Shown piece by piece: positions 26,317-34,164 of a DNA stretch of 64,000 nucleotides (positions within the stretch are counted from its first letter, which is position 1; each line of letters begins with the position of its first letter). The notes under the pieces are model-generated. The model worked only from the letters and a program-made list of their open reading frames with translations, was not told the DNA's origin and ran no database searches. Origin of the DNA: Streptomyces sp. NBC_01551 (lineage in GTDB: Bacteria; Actinomycetota; Actinomycetes; Streptomycetales; Streptomycetaceae). The stretch covers positions 6,475,501 to 6,539,500 of the forward strand of contig NZ_JAPEPX010000001.1 in the NCBI RefSeq assembly GCF_026339935.1. The letters are read 5' to 3'. The translations under genes were made by a program, and so were the position numbers.

Positions 26317-26537
26317 GCCTTCAGCCTCGCCCGCCCACCCGGGAAAGGCCACCCGGAAGGGCGCCCCGGCCGGGCCCCGGGGCGGTCCGGTGTGCCTGGA
26401 CGTGGCGGATTCCAGGTCGGCTCATTTGGCCCCCTTGTAATGAGCATGACGCCTCGAACACCATGACCCGCGCACGTCACGCATGCCCGTTCCGCCCGTT
26501 CCGCACAACCTGCACACGGCGTACGAGGAGACCACAC

Positions 26538-29500
26538 GTGGCACAAAGCACCAGACGACGATCCTTACGAGCGGCCATCGCCGCCCTCAGTTCCGTCCTG
26601 CTCTTACCCCTCGGCGCGGGCGTCGCCGCGGCCGCGCCGGCGGCGGACCATCGCGCCGGCGGCCCCACCCCCAGCGCGGCCGAGCGCAAGATCGAGCCCA
26701 AGCTGCGCGCCCAGCTCGACGACTCCGCGAAGGCCGTCTTCTGGGTCTATCTCGACAGCGCCGCCGACCTCTCCGCCGCGGGCAGGCAGAAGACCCGCGC
26801 GGCGAAGGCGGAAACGGTTCTGCGCGCCAAGAAGGACCACGCCGCGCGCAGCCAGGCCGAGGTCGTCAAGGCCCTGGACGGCGCGAAGGCCGAGTACACC
26901 TCGTACTGGATCGTCAACGCGGTCCGCGTCGTCGGCAGCGAGAAGCTCGCCGGCACGCTGGCCCAGCGTCCCGAGGTCTCCCGGATCGACGCCGACGACA
27001 AGGTCACCCTCCCCAAGCCCGCCGAGGGCAAGCGGGAGAAGGCCGCCGCCGACGCCGTCGAATGGAACATCGACCGCATCAAGGCCCCCCAGGTGTGGGA
27101 CCAGCTCGGTGTGCGCGGCGAGGGCATCGTCGTCGCCAACATCGACAGCGGCGTGGACTACACCCACCCGGCGGTGAACAACCAGTACCGGGGCAAGGGC
27201 GCCGACGGCTCCTACGACCACAACTACAACTGGTTCGACCCGGGCGGCGTCTGCGCCTCGGCAGCGCCCTGTGACAACAACGACCACGGCACCCACACCA
27301 TGGGCACGATGGTCGGCGACGACGGCGGCGCCAACAAGATCGGTGTCGCACCCGGCGCCAAGTGGATCGCCGCCAAGGGCTGCGAGACCGGCTCCTGCTC
27401 CGAGGCCTCCCTCCTCGCCTCCGGGCAGTGGATCGTCGCCCCGACCGACCTGAACGGGCAGAACCCGCGCCCCGACCTCGCCCCCCACGTCGTGAACAAC
27501 TCCTGGGGCAGCGCGGCGCACGACGACTGGTACCAGCAGATCGTCGACACCTGGCGCGCCGCCGGCATCTTCCCGGCCTTCTCCAACGGGAACTCCGGCC
27601 CGAGCTGCGCCACCAGCGGTTCGCCCGGCGACTACGCGAGCTCCTACAGCTCCGGCGCCTTCGACATCAACAACGCCATCGCCCCGTTCTCCTCGCGCGG
27701 CGCGGGCCCCGGCGGCATCGTCAAGCCGAACATCTCGGCGCCCGGCGTGAACGTCCGCTCCTCCGTCCCCGGCGGCGGGTACGAGGCCTTCTCCGGCACC
27801 TCGATGGCCTCCCCGCACACCGCGGCCACCGTGGCCCTGCTCTGGTCCGCCGCGCCCGCCCTCGAAGGCGACGTCGCGCAGACCGAGTCGCTGCTGGACG
27901 GCACCGCGCTGGACACCGACAGCAGCCAGTGCGGCGGCAACGCCGCCGACAACAACGTCTTCGGCGAGGGCCGCCTCGACGCGCTGGCCGCAGTGGGCGC
28001 CGCCCCGCGCGGGGCGATCGGCGCCCTCGGCGGCACCGTGCGCGCCGGCGGCGAGCCGGTCGCGGGCGTGAAGATCACCGCCGACGGCCCCATCGACCGT
28101 ACGGTGACCACGGCCGCCGACGGCTCGTACCGCTTCGGCTCCCTGTCCGTCGGCGAGTACACGCTGACCGCCTCGAAGTTCGGCTACGGGCAGCAGACCT
28201 CGACGGCGACGGTGACCGAGAACGCCACCGCCACCGGCGACTTCACCCTCACCCAGGCCGCCTCCGGCAAGCTGACCGGCACGGTGTCCTCGGCCGCCGG
28301 ACCCGCCGCGGGCGCCGTCGTCACCATCGCGGACACCCCGGTGACCGCGACCGCCGACGCGCAGGGCCGCTTCGAGGTCACGCTGCCGCACGGCTCGTAC
28401 GACGTGAACGCGACCCACTCCTCCCGCTGCCTCACCGGCGGCACGGCGAAGGTCACCGTCGCCGGGGACGCCACGGTCGCGGTCAGCCTGCCCGAGCGCA
28501 CCGACTCCTACGGCTACGCCTGTGCCATCGCGAGCGGCGGCCCGTACGCGGCCGGGGACCGGCAGCTCGCGCTGACCGGCGACAACACCACCGAGCGCGT
28601 GGCCCTGCCCTTCCCGCTGCCGCTGTACGGAAAGACGTACGGCCAGGCGTGGATCGGCACCAACGGCACCGTCAGCTTCGGCGGCAACAACACCGGTGAC
28701 ATCAACGGCGACCTCCCGAGCACGGCCACGCCCAACGCGGCCCTGTACCCGTTCTGGGACGACCTGGTCGTCGGCGCCGCGGGCAGCGGCTCGGGCGTCT
28801 TCACGGCCGTCACCGGCACCGCCCCGCACCGGCAGTACGTGATCGAGTGGCGCGACGTCGCGCACTGGTCGGCGCAGGCCGACAAGTTCTCCTTCTCGGC
28901 GGCCATCGGCGAGGACGGCACCGTCACCTACCACTACAAGGGCACCGGCGGCACCGGCATCAAGGGCGGCTCCACGGCCACCGTCGGCGTGGAGAACGCC
29001 ACCGGCACCGACGCCTTCAAGTACTCCTTCAACACCCCGGTCATCACGGACGGCCTCTCCATCGGCTTCCGGACCACCAAGAGCGGCGTGGTCACCGGCC
29101 GGGTGCTCGACGCCAACGACGGCAAGGGCGTCGAAGGCGCCACGGTGACCGTCGGCACGGGCGACTCCGCGGTCTCCGCCACCACGGCCGCGGACGGCGC
29201 CTACGTCGTCCAGAGCCCGTCCGGCTCGCGGGCGCTCTCGCTGACCGCCGCCCAGTACGAGTCCGCCTCGGCCACGGTCGACATCAAGGCGGCCGACGTC
29301 ACCTCGGTGACGCGCTCCCTGCGCACCGGCAAGGTCACCGCCGCGACGCAGGCGGTGGAGGTCGTCCTCCCCGCGGACCAGAAGCGGACCCGCACCCTCG
29401 ACCTCACCAACCCGGGCCTCGGCACGGACTTCACGGTGACCGAGGACGCGGCCTGGCTGACGGCCACCCCGGGCACCGGCAGCCTGCCGACCGGCGGCAA

Positions 29501-30116
29501 GGCCGCCCTCGCCCTGGCCGTCGACACGACGGGCCTGGCCGCCGGGACCGTCCTGACGGCCGACCTGAAGATAACCTCGGCCAGCGGCCGCGCGCCGGTG
29601 CTCACGGTGCCGGTCAAGGTCGTGGTCCCGCGCTACCAGGTCGCCGTGGACGCGGGCTCCGACTACCCGGCCACGGACGCGCTCGGGGACAGCTGGTCCC
29701 CGGACCGCAAGTACAAGGCCGGCTCGTACGGCTACCAGGGGAACGCCTCGGTGCAGTCCACCGGTCGCACCATCGCCGGCACGGACGACCAGCGGCTGTT
29801 CCGCAACGCCCGTGAGGGCATGTACGAGTACCGCTTCGACAACGTCCCGAACGGCACCTACACGGTGGAGCTGGGCTTCGCGGAGCTCTCCTCCACCAAG
29901 CCGAACAAGCGCGTCTTCGACGTGATGGCCGAGGGCACGCAGGTGCTGCCGTCCCTGGACATCTCGCTGGAGGCGGGCACGTACAAGGCCCTGAACCGTA
30001 CGTACACGGTCACGGTCACGGACGGGGTCCTCAACGTCCGCTTCGTCACGCACAGCGGGTTCGGCAAGCCCCTGCTGAACACCCTGCGGGTGACGGACCG
30101 GCCCGACAAGAGCTAG
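26538..30116 (+). CDS. Large secreted subtilisin-like (S8) protease with carboxypeptidase-regulatory and malectin-like domains
   Basis: 1192 residues from GTG 26538 with GAGGAGA upstream. A signal peptide is followed by an I9-type propeptide (about 50-165) and an S8 catalytic domain with D203 (ANIDSGVD), H250 (DHGTHTMG) and S422 (FSGTSMASPH). Then come two Ig-like carboxypeptidase-regulatory repeats (VAGVKITADG, AAGAVVTIAD), a beta domain of about 200 residues, a third such repeat (VEGATVTVGTGD), a BACON-like domain (LDLTNPGLGTDFTVTEDAAWLTATPGTG) and a C-terminal malectin-like domain (VPNGTYTVELGFAELS). The layout resembles the bacillopeptidase F/Vpr group. Role: extracellular protein degradation; the accessory domains may bind cell-wall or carbohydrate targets. 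Confidence 0.95.
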   Translation: MAQSTRRRSLRAAIAALSSVLLLPLGAGVAAAAPAADHRAGGPTPSAAERKIEPKLRAQLDDSAKAVFWVYLDSAADLSAAGRQKTRAAKAETVLRAKKDHAARSQAEVVKALDGAKAEYTSYWIVNAVRVVGSEKLAGTLAQRPEVSRIDADDKVTLPKPAEGKREKAAADAVEWNIDRIKAPQVWDQLGVRGEGIVVANIDSGVDYTHPAVNNQYRGKGADGSYDHNYNWFDPGGVCASAAPCDNNDHGTHTMGTMVGDDGGANKIGVAPGAKWIAAKGCETGSCSEASLLASGQWIVAPTDLNGQNPRPDLAPHVVNNSWGSAAHDDWYQQIVDTWRAAGIFPAFSNGNSGPSCATSGSPGDYASSYSSGAFDINNAIAPFSSRGAGPGGIVKPNISAPGVNVRSSVPGGGYEAFSGTSMASPHTAATVALLWSAAPALEGDVAQTESLLDGTALDTDSSQCGGNAADNNVFGEGRLDALAAVGAAPRGAIGALGGTVRAGGEPVAGVKITADGPIDRTVTTAADGSYRFGSLSVGEYTLTASKFGYGQQTSTATVTENATATGDFTLTQAASGKLTGTVSSAAGPAAGAVVTIADTPVTATADAQGRFEVTLPHGSYDVNATHSSRCLTGGTAKVTVAGDATVAVSLPERTDSYGYACAIASGGPYAAGDRQLALTGDNTTERVALPFPLPLYGKTYGQAWIGTNGTVSFGGNNTGDINGDLPSTATPNAALYPFWDDLVVGAAGSGSGVFTAVTGTAPHRQYVIEWRDVAHWSAQADKFSFSAAIGEDGTVTYHYKGTGGTGIKGGSTATVGVENATGTDAFKYSFNTPVITDGLSIGFRTTKSGVVTGRVLDANDGKGVEGATVTVGTGDSAVSATTAADGAYVVQSPSGSRALSLTAAQYESASATVDIKAADVTSVTRSLRTGKVTAATQAVEVVLPADQKRTRTLDLTNPGLGTDFTVTEDAAWLTATPGTGSLPTGGKAALALAVDTTGLAAGTVLTADLKITSASGRAPVLTVPVKVVVPRYQVAVDAGSDYPATDALGDSWSPDRKYKAGSYGYQGNASVQSTGRTIAGTDDQRLFRNAREGMYEYRFDNVPNGTYTVELGFAELSSTKPNKRVFDVMAEGTQVLPSLDISLEAGTYKALNRTYTVTVTDGVLNVRFVTHSGFGKPLLNTLRVTDRPDKS

Positions 30117-30144
30117 CCGGCCGCCGACCGCCGGTCAGCGGCAC

Positions 30145-30174
30145 GGGGCGGGGCGTCTTTTGGCGCCCCGCCCC
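30145..30174 (+). terminator. Hairpin terminator after the subtilase gene
   Basis: GGGGCGGGGCG (30145-30155) pairs with CGCCCCGCCCC (30164-30174) around an 8-base loop, about 30 bases after the stop codon. Confidence 0.8.
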
Positions 30175-30275
30175 TTCGCCGTTCCACCGCCGGTACCGGC
30201 ATCCGGGTGGCCGGGCCCGGACTCCGCCGCGACGTGCGCGGGCGGGGCCGTCCGGCGTGGTTAGCGTCGTTGACC

Positions 30276-31106
30276 ATGACGCCTGACAGCGACGAGGCCC
30301 TGCACGCGAAGGTGAACGCCGCCGACCCGGGGGCCGTCTGGGCGCTCGGCGGACCCGACGGGGTCCTGGCCGGGTCCGGTAACGACCCGTACGGTATCGA
30401 CCCGTCCGGTAACGCCCCGTCCGGCGACGGCTCGTGTGGCGACGGCCCGTGTGGCGACGGCTCGTCCGGCAACGGCCCCTCCGGCGACGGTCCCGGTGCC
30501 GAAGTCGTCCGCGACGTCGGGGCGCTCGCGCCCGTGGTGGCCGTGTGGCCCGTGCTCGGGAGTCTCGTGGCCCGGGGCGAGCTGTCCCTGCACACCCCGA
30601 TCGAGGCCCACGGGCCCACCGCCCACCAGCTGCTCACCCGCGGGGCCGGCGAGGGCGTGCCCGCGCTGACGCGGCTCGTCGAGCAGCTCTGCGGCGGCCC
30701 GCTCGGCGACTGCGCCACCGAGCTGATCTGGCGCCCCCTGGGGATGACGCGCACCGGCCACGACCTCGACGGAACCCTGCGCGCGCCCCTCGCCGACCTC
30801 GGCCGGTTCCTGGCCCACCTGCTCTCCCCGGCGGACCACCCCGTCCCCCGGGCGTGGACCGCCGAGTCCCTGCGCATCCGCACCGGCGAGCTCACCCCCG
30901 CCCGGGGCCTGCTCTGGCACCCCGGCCCGTACGGCGTCTGGTCGTACGGCGAAGGCCCGGCCCTGTGGATCTCCCCCCGGCTGAGCCGCTGGGCCGTGCT
31001 GCTCCCGGCCGGCCCCGGCCCCGCGCCCGCCTCCCTCCGTACCGCCTTCCGCGAGGCCGTGTTCGCGTCAACCGCCGCTCAGGCGGGCGCTGTTGTGCGA
31101 TCGTGA
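30276..31106 (+). CDS. Degenerate serine hydrolase (class C beta-lactamase-like), probably inactive
   Basis: 276 residues. PVVAVWPVLGSLVARGELSLHTPI, ARHLLT-like TAHQLLTRGAGEG and LIWRPLGMTRTGHDLDGTLRAPLADLGRFLAHLLS follow the beta-lactamase/esterase family that usually starts SVTK for the catalytic Ser and Lys. Here that position reads ALAP, and the Tyr-x-Asn segment is deleted, so the SxxK and YxN residues are absent. Near residue 34 the protein carries eight tandem 5-residue repeats. It may be a scaffold or a decaying gene. Its stop nearly touches the next gene. Confidence 0.7.
   Translation: MTPDSDEALHAKVNAADPGAVWALGGPDGVLAGSGNDPYGIDPSGNAPSGDGSCGDGPCGDGSSGNGPSGDGPGAEVVRDVGALAPVVAVWPVLGSLVARGELSLHTPIEAHGPTAHQLLTRGAGEGVPALTRLVEQLCGGPLGDCATELIWRPLGMTRTGHDLDGTLRAPLADLGRFLAHLLSPADHPVPRAWTAESLRIRTGELTPARGLLWHPGPYGVWSYGEGPALWISPRLSRWAVLLPAGPGPAPASLRTAFREAVFASTAAQAGAVVRS
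30375..30494 (+). repeat. In-frame 15-bp minisatellite, eight units
   Basis: Eight consecutive 15-bp units run from 30375 to 30494, most of the form TCCGGCGACGGCTCG or TGTGGCGACGGCCCG. They encode the pentads SGNDP, YGIDP, SGNAP, SGDGS, CGDGP, CGDGS, SGNGP and SGDGP. Length variation between strains would keep the frame. Confidence 0.9.
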
Positions 31107-31111
31107 CGCCC

Positions 31112-31627
31112 ATGGAGAAGATCCGGGGCAAGGGGCGTGACGTACCCGAACCGCAGAGCCCGTGGGACGAGATCTCCCCGGGCCTGTGGATGGGCGGGCA
31201 CGTGTGGACCGATCCCGCCGGGGAACTGCGGCCGGTCGTGGTGGCGGACGAGTTCGACCTGGTCATCAGCCTCTTCACCCGTTCCGGCCACGGCCCCGGC
31301 CCGGACGCCGAGCACCTGGTGGCGCTGATGCCCGACGCCGCCCTGACGGCCGGCCAGCTCCACACCGTGCGGCGGCTCGCGCGGGCCGCCTCGGGCGCCC
31401 TCGACGCGGGCCGCACGATCCTGGTGCGCTGCCACTCGGGCTACAACCGCTCCGGGCTCGTCGTCGCCCAGTGCCTGATGGAACGGGGCCTCGCCGCGGC
31501 CGACGCCATCGCCCTCGTCCGCCGCCGGCGCTCCCCGTGGGCCCTGCACAACGCGACGTTCACCGCCTATCTGGCCGCCGGGCTGGACGTGGCCGCCCGG
31601 CTCACGGAGCTCGACCCGCTCCCGTAG
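31112..31627 (+). CDS. Cys-based protein phosphatase (dual-specificity/tyrosine type)
   Basis: 171 residues. ISPGLWMGGH and FDLVISLFTRSG form the N-terminal substrate side. The P-loop VRCHSGYNRSG gives the catalytic C107 and R113 of the CxxxxxR signature. RRRRSPWALHNATFTAYL closes the fold. The general acid is probably an Asp in the segment LVALMPDAALTAGQ. An alternative in-frame GTG at 31103 would overlap the previous stop as GTGA. It would dephosphorylate a phosphoprotein or phosphoinositide-like substrate; no kinase gene is adjacent. Confidence 0.85.
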   Translation: MEKIRGKGRDVPEPQSPWDEISPGLWMGGHVWTDPAGELRPVVVADEFDLVISLFTRSGHGPGPDAEHLVALMPDAALTAGQLHTVRRLARAASGALDAGRTILVRCHSGYNRSGLVVAQCLMERGLAAADAIALVRRRRSPWALHNATFTAYLAAGLDVAARLTELDPLP

Positions 31628-31741
31628 CGGGCGAAGCGGGCGGACACCCCCAGCGCCCCCGGGGCGCGGACCTCCCAAGATCGACGTACGGTGATCCCGT
31701 TGTCACCCACCGTTGATTTCCGGCTGCGCGGAGGTACAGGG

Positions 31742-31798
31742 ATGCGTACGGTCCAGGAGGCCGCTCCCGAGGGCGCCGACAGGGTGGTCCCGGCATGA
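31742..31798 (+). CDS. 18-codon ORF translationally coupled to the P450 gene
   Basis: ATG 31742 is preceded by GGAGG at 31730-31734 with a 7-base spacer, the best ribosome binding site nearby. It encodes MRTVQEAAPEGADRVVPA and its TGA overlaps the P450 start as ATGA (31795-31798). The P450 start has only a weak site of its own, so this short frame probably loads ribosomes for it. The peptide has no aromatic residues and no known precursor motif. Confidence 0.6.
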   Translation: MRTVQEAAPEGADRVVPA

Positions 31799-33084
31799 CC
31801 GGGTCCGGTCCGGGGCGGGCGGTCGTCGCCCCGTACGCGCCGCGGGCCCGCGCCGGGCGGGCCGCGTCCGTGCGGGCGCTCGCCGCCCGGGCCCTGCCCG
31901 GGTTCGCCCGCCCGCGCGCGGCCGACACGTACGCCGCCGCCCTGCGCGAGCTGCGCGCCCGCCACGGCGGCGCACCCGTCCTCGTCCGCGGGCCGTCCGG
32001 TCCGGTCCTCGTCCTCCTCGACCCGCAGGACATGCGCCGGTTCTACGCCGAGCCCGCGAGCGCCCTCGCCCCGGACCCGTGCGAGGCCGCCGGGGAGCGG
32101 CGCCGGATCAACGCCGAGGTGCTGGCCGCCGACGCGCCCGTGCACCCGTCCTGCGGGCCGTTCCTCGCCGCCGTCGCCGAGGAGGCCCGGCTGCTGACGG
32201 CCTCCGACACCCTGCGCCTGGCCCGCGCCCGCCGCGCGGTCGCCCGCGCCGGACGCCGGATCGTGCTCGGGGAGGCGGCCGCCGGGGACGAGGAACTCAC
32301 AGGCTGGCTGCGCCGGCTGCGGGGCGAGGGCGACGGGATGGGGCCGCGCCCCACCCGGGCCCGGGCCGAGCGCGCCGTCCAGGAGCGGGCCACCGCCCGG
32401 ATCGCGCAGTACGCCGCCTACGCCGAGCCGCACACCCTCGTCGGACGGGCCCGCCGGAGCATGGCGGAGCCGGCCGGAGCGGTGCGGGCGGCCGCCGCGG
32501 CCGGTCCGGGTGAACTCGCCGCGCAGGCGCGCCGCTGGCTGCTCGCCATGGACACCCTCCCGGCGACGCTGCTGCGCACGCTGCTGCTCCTCGGCGCCCA
32601 TCCCGGCGAACAGGACGCGGCCGCCGCCGAGGCCCGCGCGGGCAGTGGCGGACGGGGCGAACTGCCCCGGCTGCGGGCCTGCGTACGGGAATCCCTGAGG
32701 CTCTACCCGGTGGTGCCCGACCTGATCCGGGTCACCCGGGCCGCGACCGAATGGCGGGGTGTGCGCTACCCCGCCGGGACCTCCGTCCTGCTGCCCGCGC
32801 TCTTCCACCAGCGCGACCCCGAACACGTACCGGCCGCGCACGCGTTCGTGCCGTGCCGGTGGACCGACCGGGGAGCCGACCGGGACATCCGGATGGCCCC
32901 GTTCGGCCACGGCGCGGGCCGCTGCCCCGGCGATCAGCTCGGGCTGCTGGTCACCGCCGCGCTCTGCGCCGAGGTGCTGCGCGGCCACCGGGTCGCCGGG
33001 ACCCGGCCGGTCCTCGACCCGTTGGGGCCCCTGCCCGCGACCCTGGACCCGCAGGGCATCCGGCTCATGCTCACCCGCCGCTGA
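31795..33084 (+). CDS. Cytochrome P450
   Basis: 429 residues. Heme motif FGHGAGRCPGD gives the thiolate ligand C377. The K-helix ExxR is in CVRESLRLYPVVPDLIRVTRAATEWRGVRYPAG. The I-helix segment is RWLLAMDTLPATLLRTLLLL, where the usual Ala-Gly-x-Asp-Thr is partly kept as AMDT. The N-terminal 60 residues are Arg-rich and unusual. The order resembles CYP families with a fatty-acid- or terpene-like substrate, but the substrate is unknown. A ferredoxin or reductase is not encoded nearby. It is followed by an unknown protein and a WXG100 protein in the same direction. Confidence 0.9.
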   Translation: MTGSGPGRAVVAPYAPRARAGRAASVRALAARALPGFARPRAADTYAAALRELRARHGGAPVLVRGPSGPVLVLLDPQDMRRFYAEPASALAPDPCEAAGERRRINAEVLAADAPVHPSCGPFLAAVAEEARLLTASDTLRLARARRAVARAGRRIVLGEAAAGDEELTGWLRRLRGEGDGMGPRPTRARAERAVQERATARIAQYAAYAEPHTLVGRARRSMAEPAGAVRAAAAAGPGELAAQARRWLLAMDTLPATLLRTLLLLGAHPGEQDAAAAEARAGSGGRGELPRLRACVRESLRLYPVVPDLIRVTRAATEWRGVRYPAGTSVLLPALFHQRDPEHVPAAHAFVPCRWTDRGADRDIRMAPFGHGAGRCPGDQLGLLVTAALCAEVLRGHRVAGTRPVLDPLGPLPATLDPQGIRLMLTRR

Positions 33085-33101
33085 CGACCCGCGAGGAACC
33101 C

Positions 33102-33824
33102 ATGCCCGACGCCGTGACGTCCCTCCCCACCGAACCGGACGTCGACCAGCTCGACGCCCTGTGCCGGGAGCTCGCCGAGGCCGCGGACGCGGTCGGCGAG
33201 GCGGCCCGGTACGCCTCCGAACTGGCCCTCGGGAGCCGTCTGCCGGTCTCGGCGCTGGGGTGGGGCGGCCGGGGCGGCCGCGGGAGCGGGCAACGGCTCG
33301 CCTGGCGGACCCTGCTGCGCACCCTCACCGACCCGGCGGGGCTGGGCTGGGCGTTGCGCGGGCGGGGCGTGGCCGGGGCCGGGCGGCTCGCCGGGGTCCT
33401 CGCGGGCCGGGAGAGCCTGGCGATCAGCATCGCCGTCTGCGGACTGAGGGCCAGGATCCGGGCGGCGCGCGCCGGGTTCCCCGGGCCGCCGGCGGACCCG
33501 GACGCCGCCGCGATCCTGGCGGCGGTCGGGGAGGGCCGGCAGGCGGACGCGGTCCGGACGTTCCGCGCGGTCATGCGCGAGCGGGGCGCCGAGCACGCGT
33601 TCGGGATGCTGACCCCGTCCTTCGCGGACATCCTGGCCTGGAACGCGCTGACCGACGGGAACCCGTTCAACGACCACGCCGGGTGGCAGGTGGCCACCGG
33701 CCGGGCGATGGCCGCCGAGCCGCTGCTCGGCCTCGGCGCCGCCTGCCGGGCCCTGTTCGACCGGGACCGCGGCGCCCGGGACCGCGGCGACCAGGACCTC
33801 GGCCGGGAGGTCTCCGCGCCGTGA
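33102..33824 (+). CDS. Unknown protein between the P450 and WXG100 genes
   Basis: 240 residues; GAGGAA lies three bases before ATG 33102. The N-terminus is helical (LDALCRELAEAADAVGEAARYASELAL). A Gly-rich linker, a second helical region (DAAAILAAVGEGRQADAVRTFRAVMRERGAEHAFGMLTPSFADILAWNALTDGNPFNDHAGWQVATGRAM) and a charged tail with DRDRGARDRGDQD follow. There is no signal peptide or membrane helix. It is unrecognised. Position between a P450 and a WXG100 gene suggests a cargo, chaperone or partner role, which is inference only. Confidence 0.75.
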   Translation: MPDAVTSLPTEPDVDQLDALCRELAEAADAVGEAARYASELALGSRLPVSALGWGGRGGRGSGQRLAWRTLLRTLTDPAGLGWALRGRGVAGAGRLAGVLAGRESLAISIAVCGLRARIRAARAGFPGPPADPDAAAILAAVGEGRQADAVRTFRAVMRERGAEHAFGMLTPSFADILAWNALTDGNPFNDHAGWQVATGRAMAAEPLLGLGAACRALFDRDRGARDRGDQDLGREVSAP

Positions 33825-33874
33825 ACACCCCGCCCCGGCGGTCTCCGCCCGGCCCGTGCTCCCTGGAGGGGCCC

Positions 33875-34150
33875 GTGACCCACCTTCCCGAAGCCCCCCG
33901 CCGCCACCCGCACCCGCCCGGTCCGGCCGAGTGGCTGCGCGGGCACGCGACCGCCCTGCGCGCGCACGCCGCGCGGCTGCGGCTGGCCGCCGCCGAACTG
34001 GACTGGGAGGGACCGGAGGCGGAGGCCTTCCGCGCGGAAGTCTCCGCCCTGGCGCTGCGGTGTGCCACCGCGGCGGACGGCCTCCGCCTGACGGCGTCGC
34101 GGCTCGGGCCGGGAACCCGGCCGCACCGGCCGACGTACAAGAGGTTCTGA
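33875..34150 (+). CDS. WXG100-family (type VII secretion) protein
   Basis: 91 residues from GTG 33875, with GGAGG five bases upstream. GTG 33821, which would overlap the previous stop as GTGA, is an alternative start adding 18 residues. Two helices flank the motif LDWEGPEAEAFRAEV, with W44-x-G46 as the turn. Small size, helix-turn-helix hairpin and lack of a signal peptide fit ESX substrates or their partners. No EccC-type ATPase is present in the window, so secretion would need a system encoded elsewhere. Confidence 0.75.
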   Translation: MTHLPEAPRRHPHPPGPAEWLRGHATALRAHAARLRLAAAELDWEGPEAEAFRAEVSALALRCATAADGLRLTASRLGPGTRPHRPTYKRF

Positions 34151-34164
34151 ATCCGGCGCGGGCC

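Noticed and set aside
26604-30053. Long minus-strand open frame under the subtilase gene
   Set aside because: Same codon-bias shadow; the plus strand has the full S8 catalytic triad and domain series.
31742-31798. Precursor of a P450-crosslinked tiny peptide (biarylitide type)
   Set aside because: Those precursors need aromatic or His residues for crosslinking; this peptide has none.
31795-34150. Complete type VII secretion locus
   Set aside because: Only the WXG100 protein is present; EccB, EccC, EccD and mycosin genes are not in the window. The subtilase at 26538 is a multi-domain exoprotease, not a mycosin.
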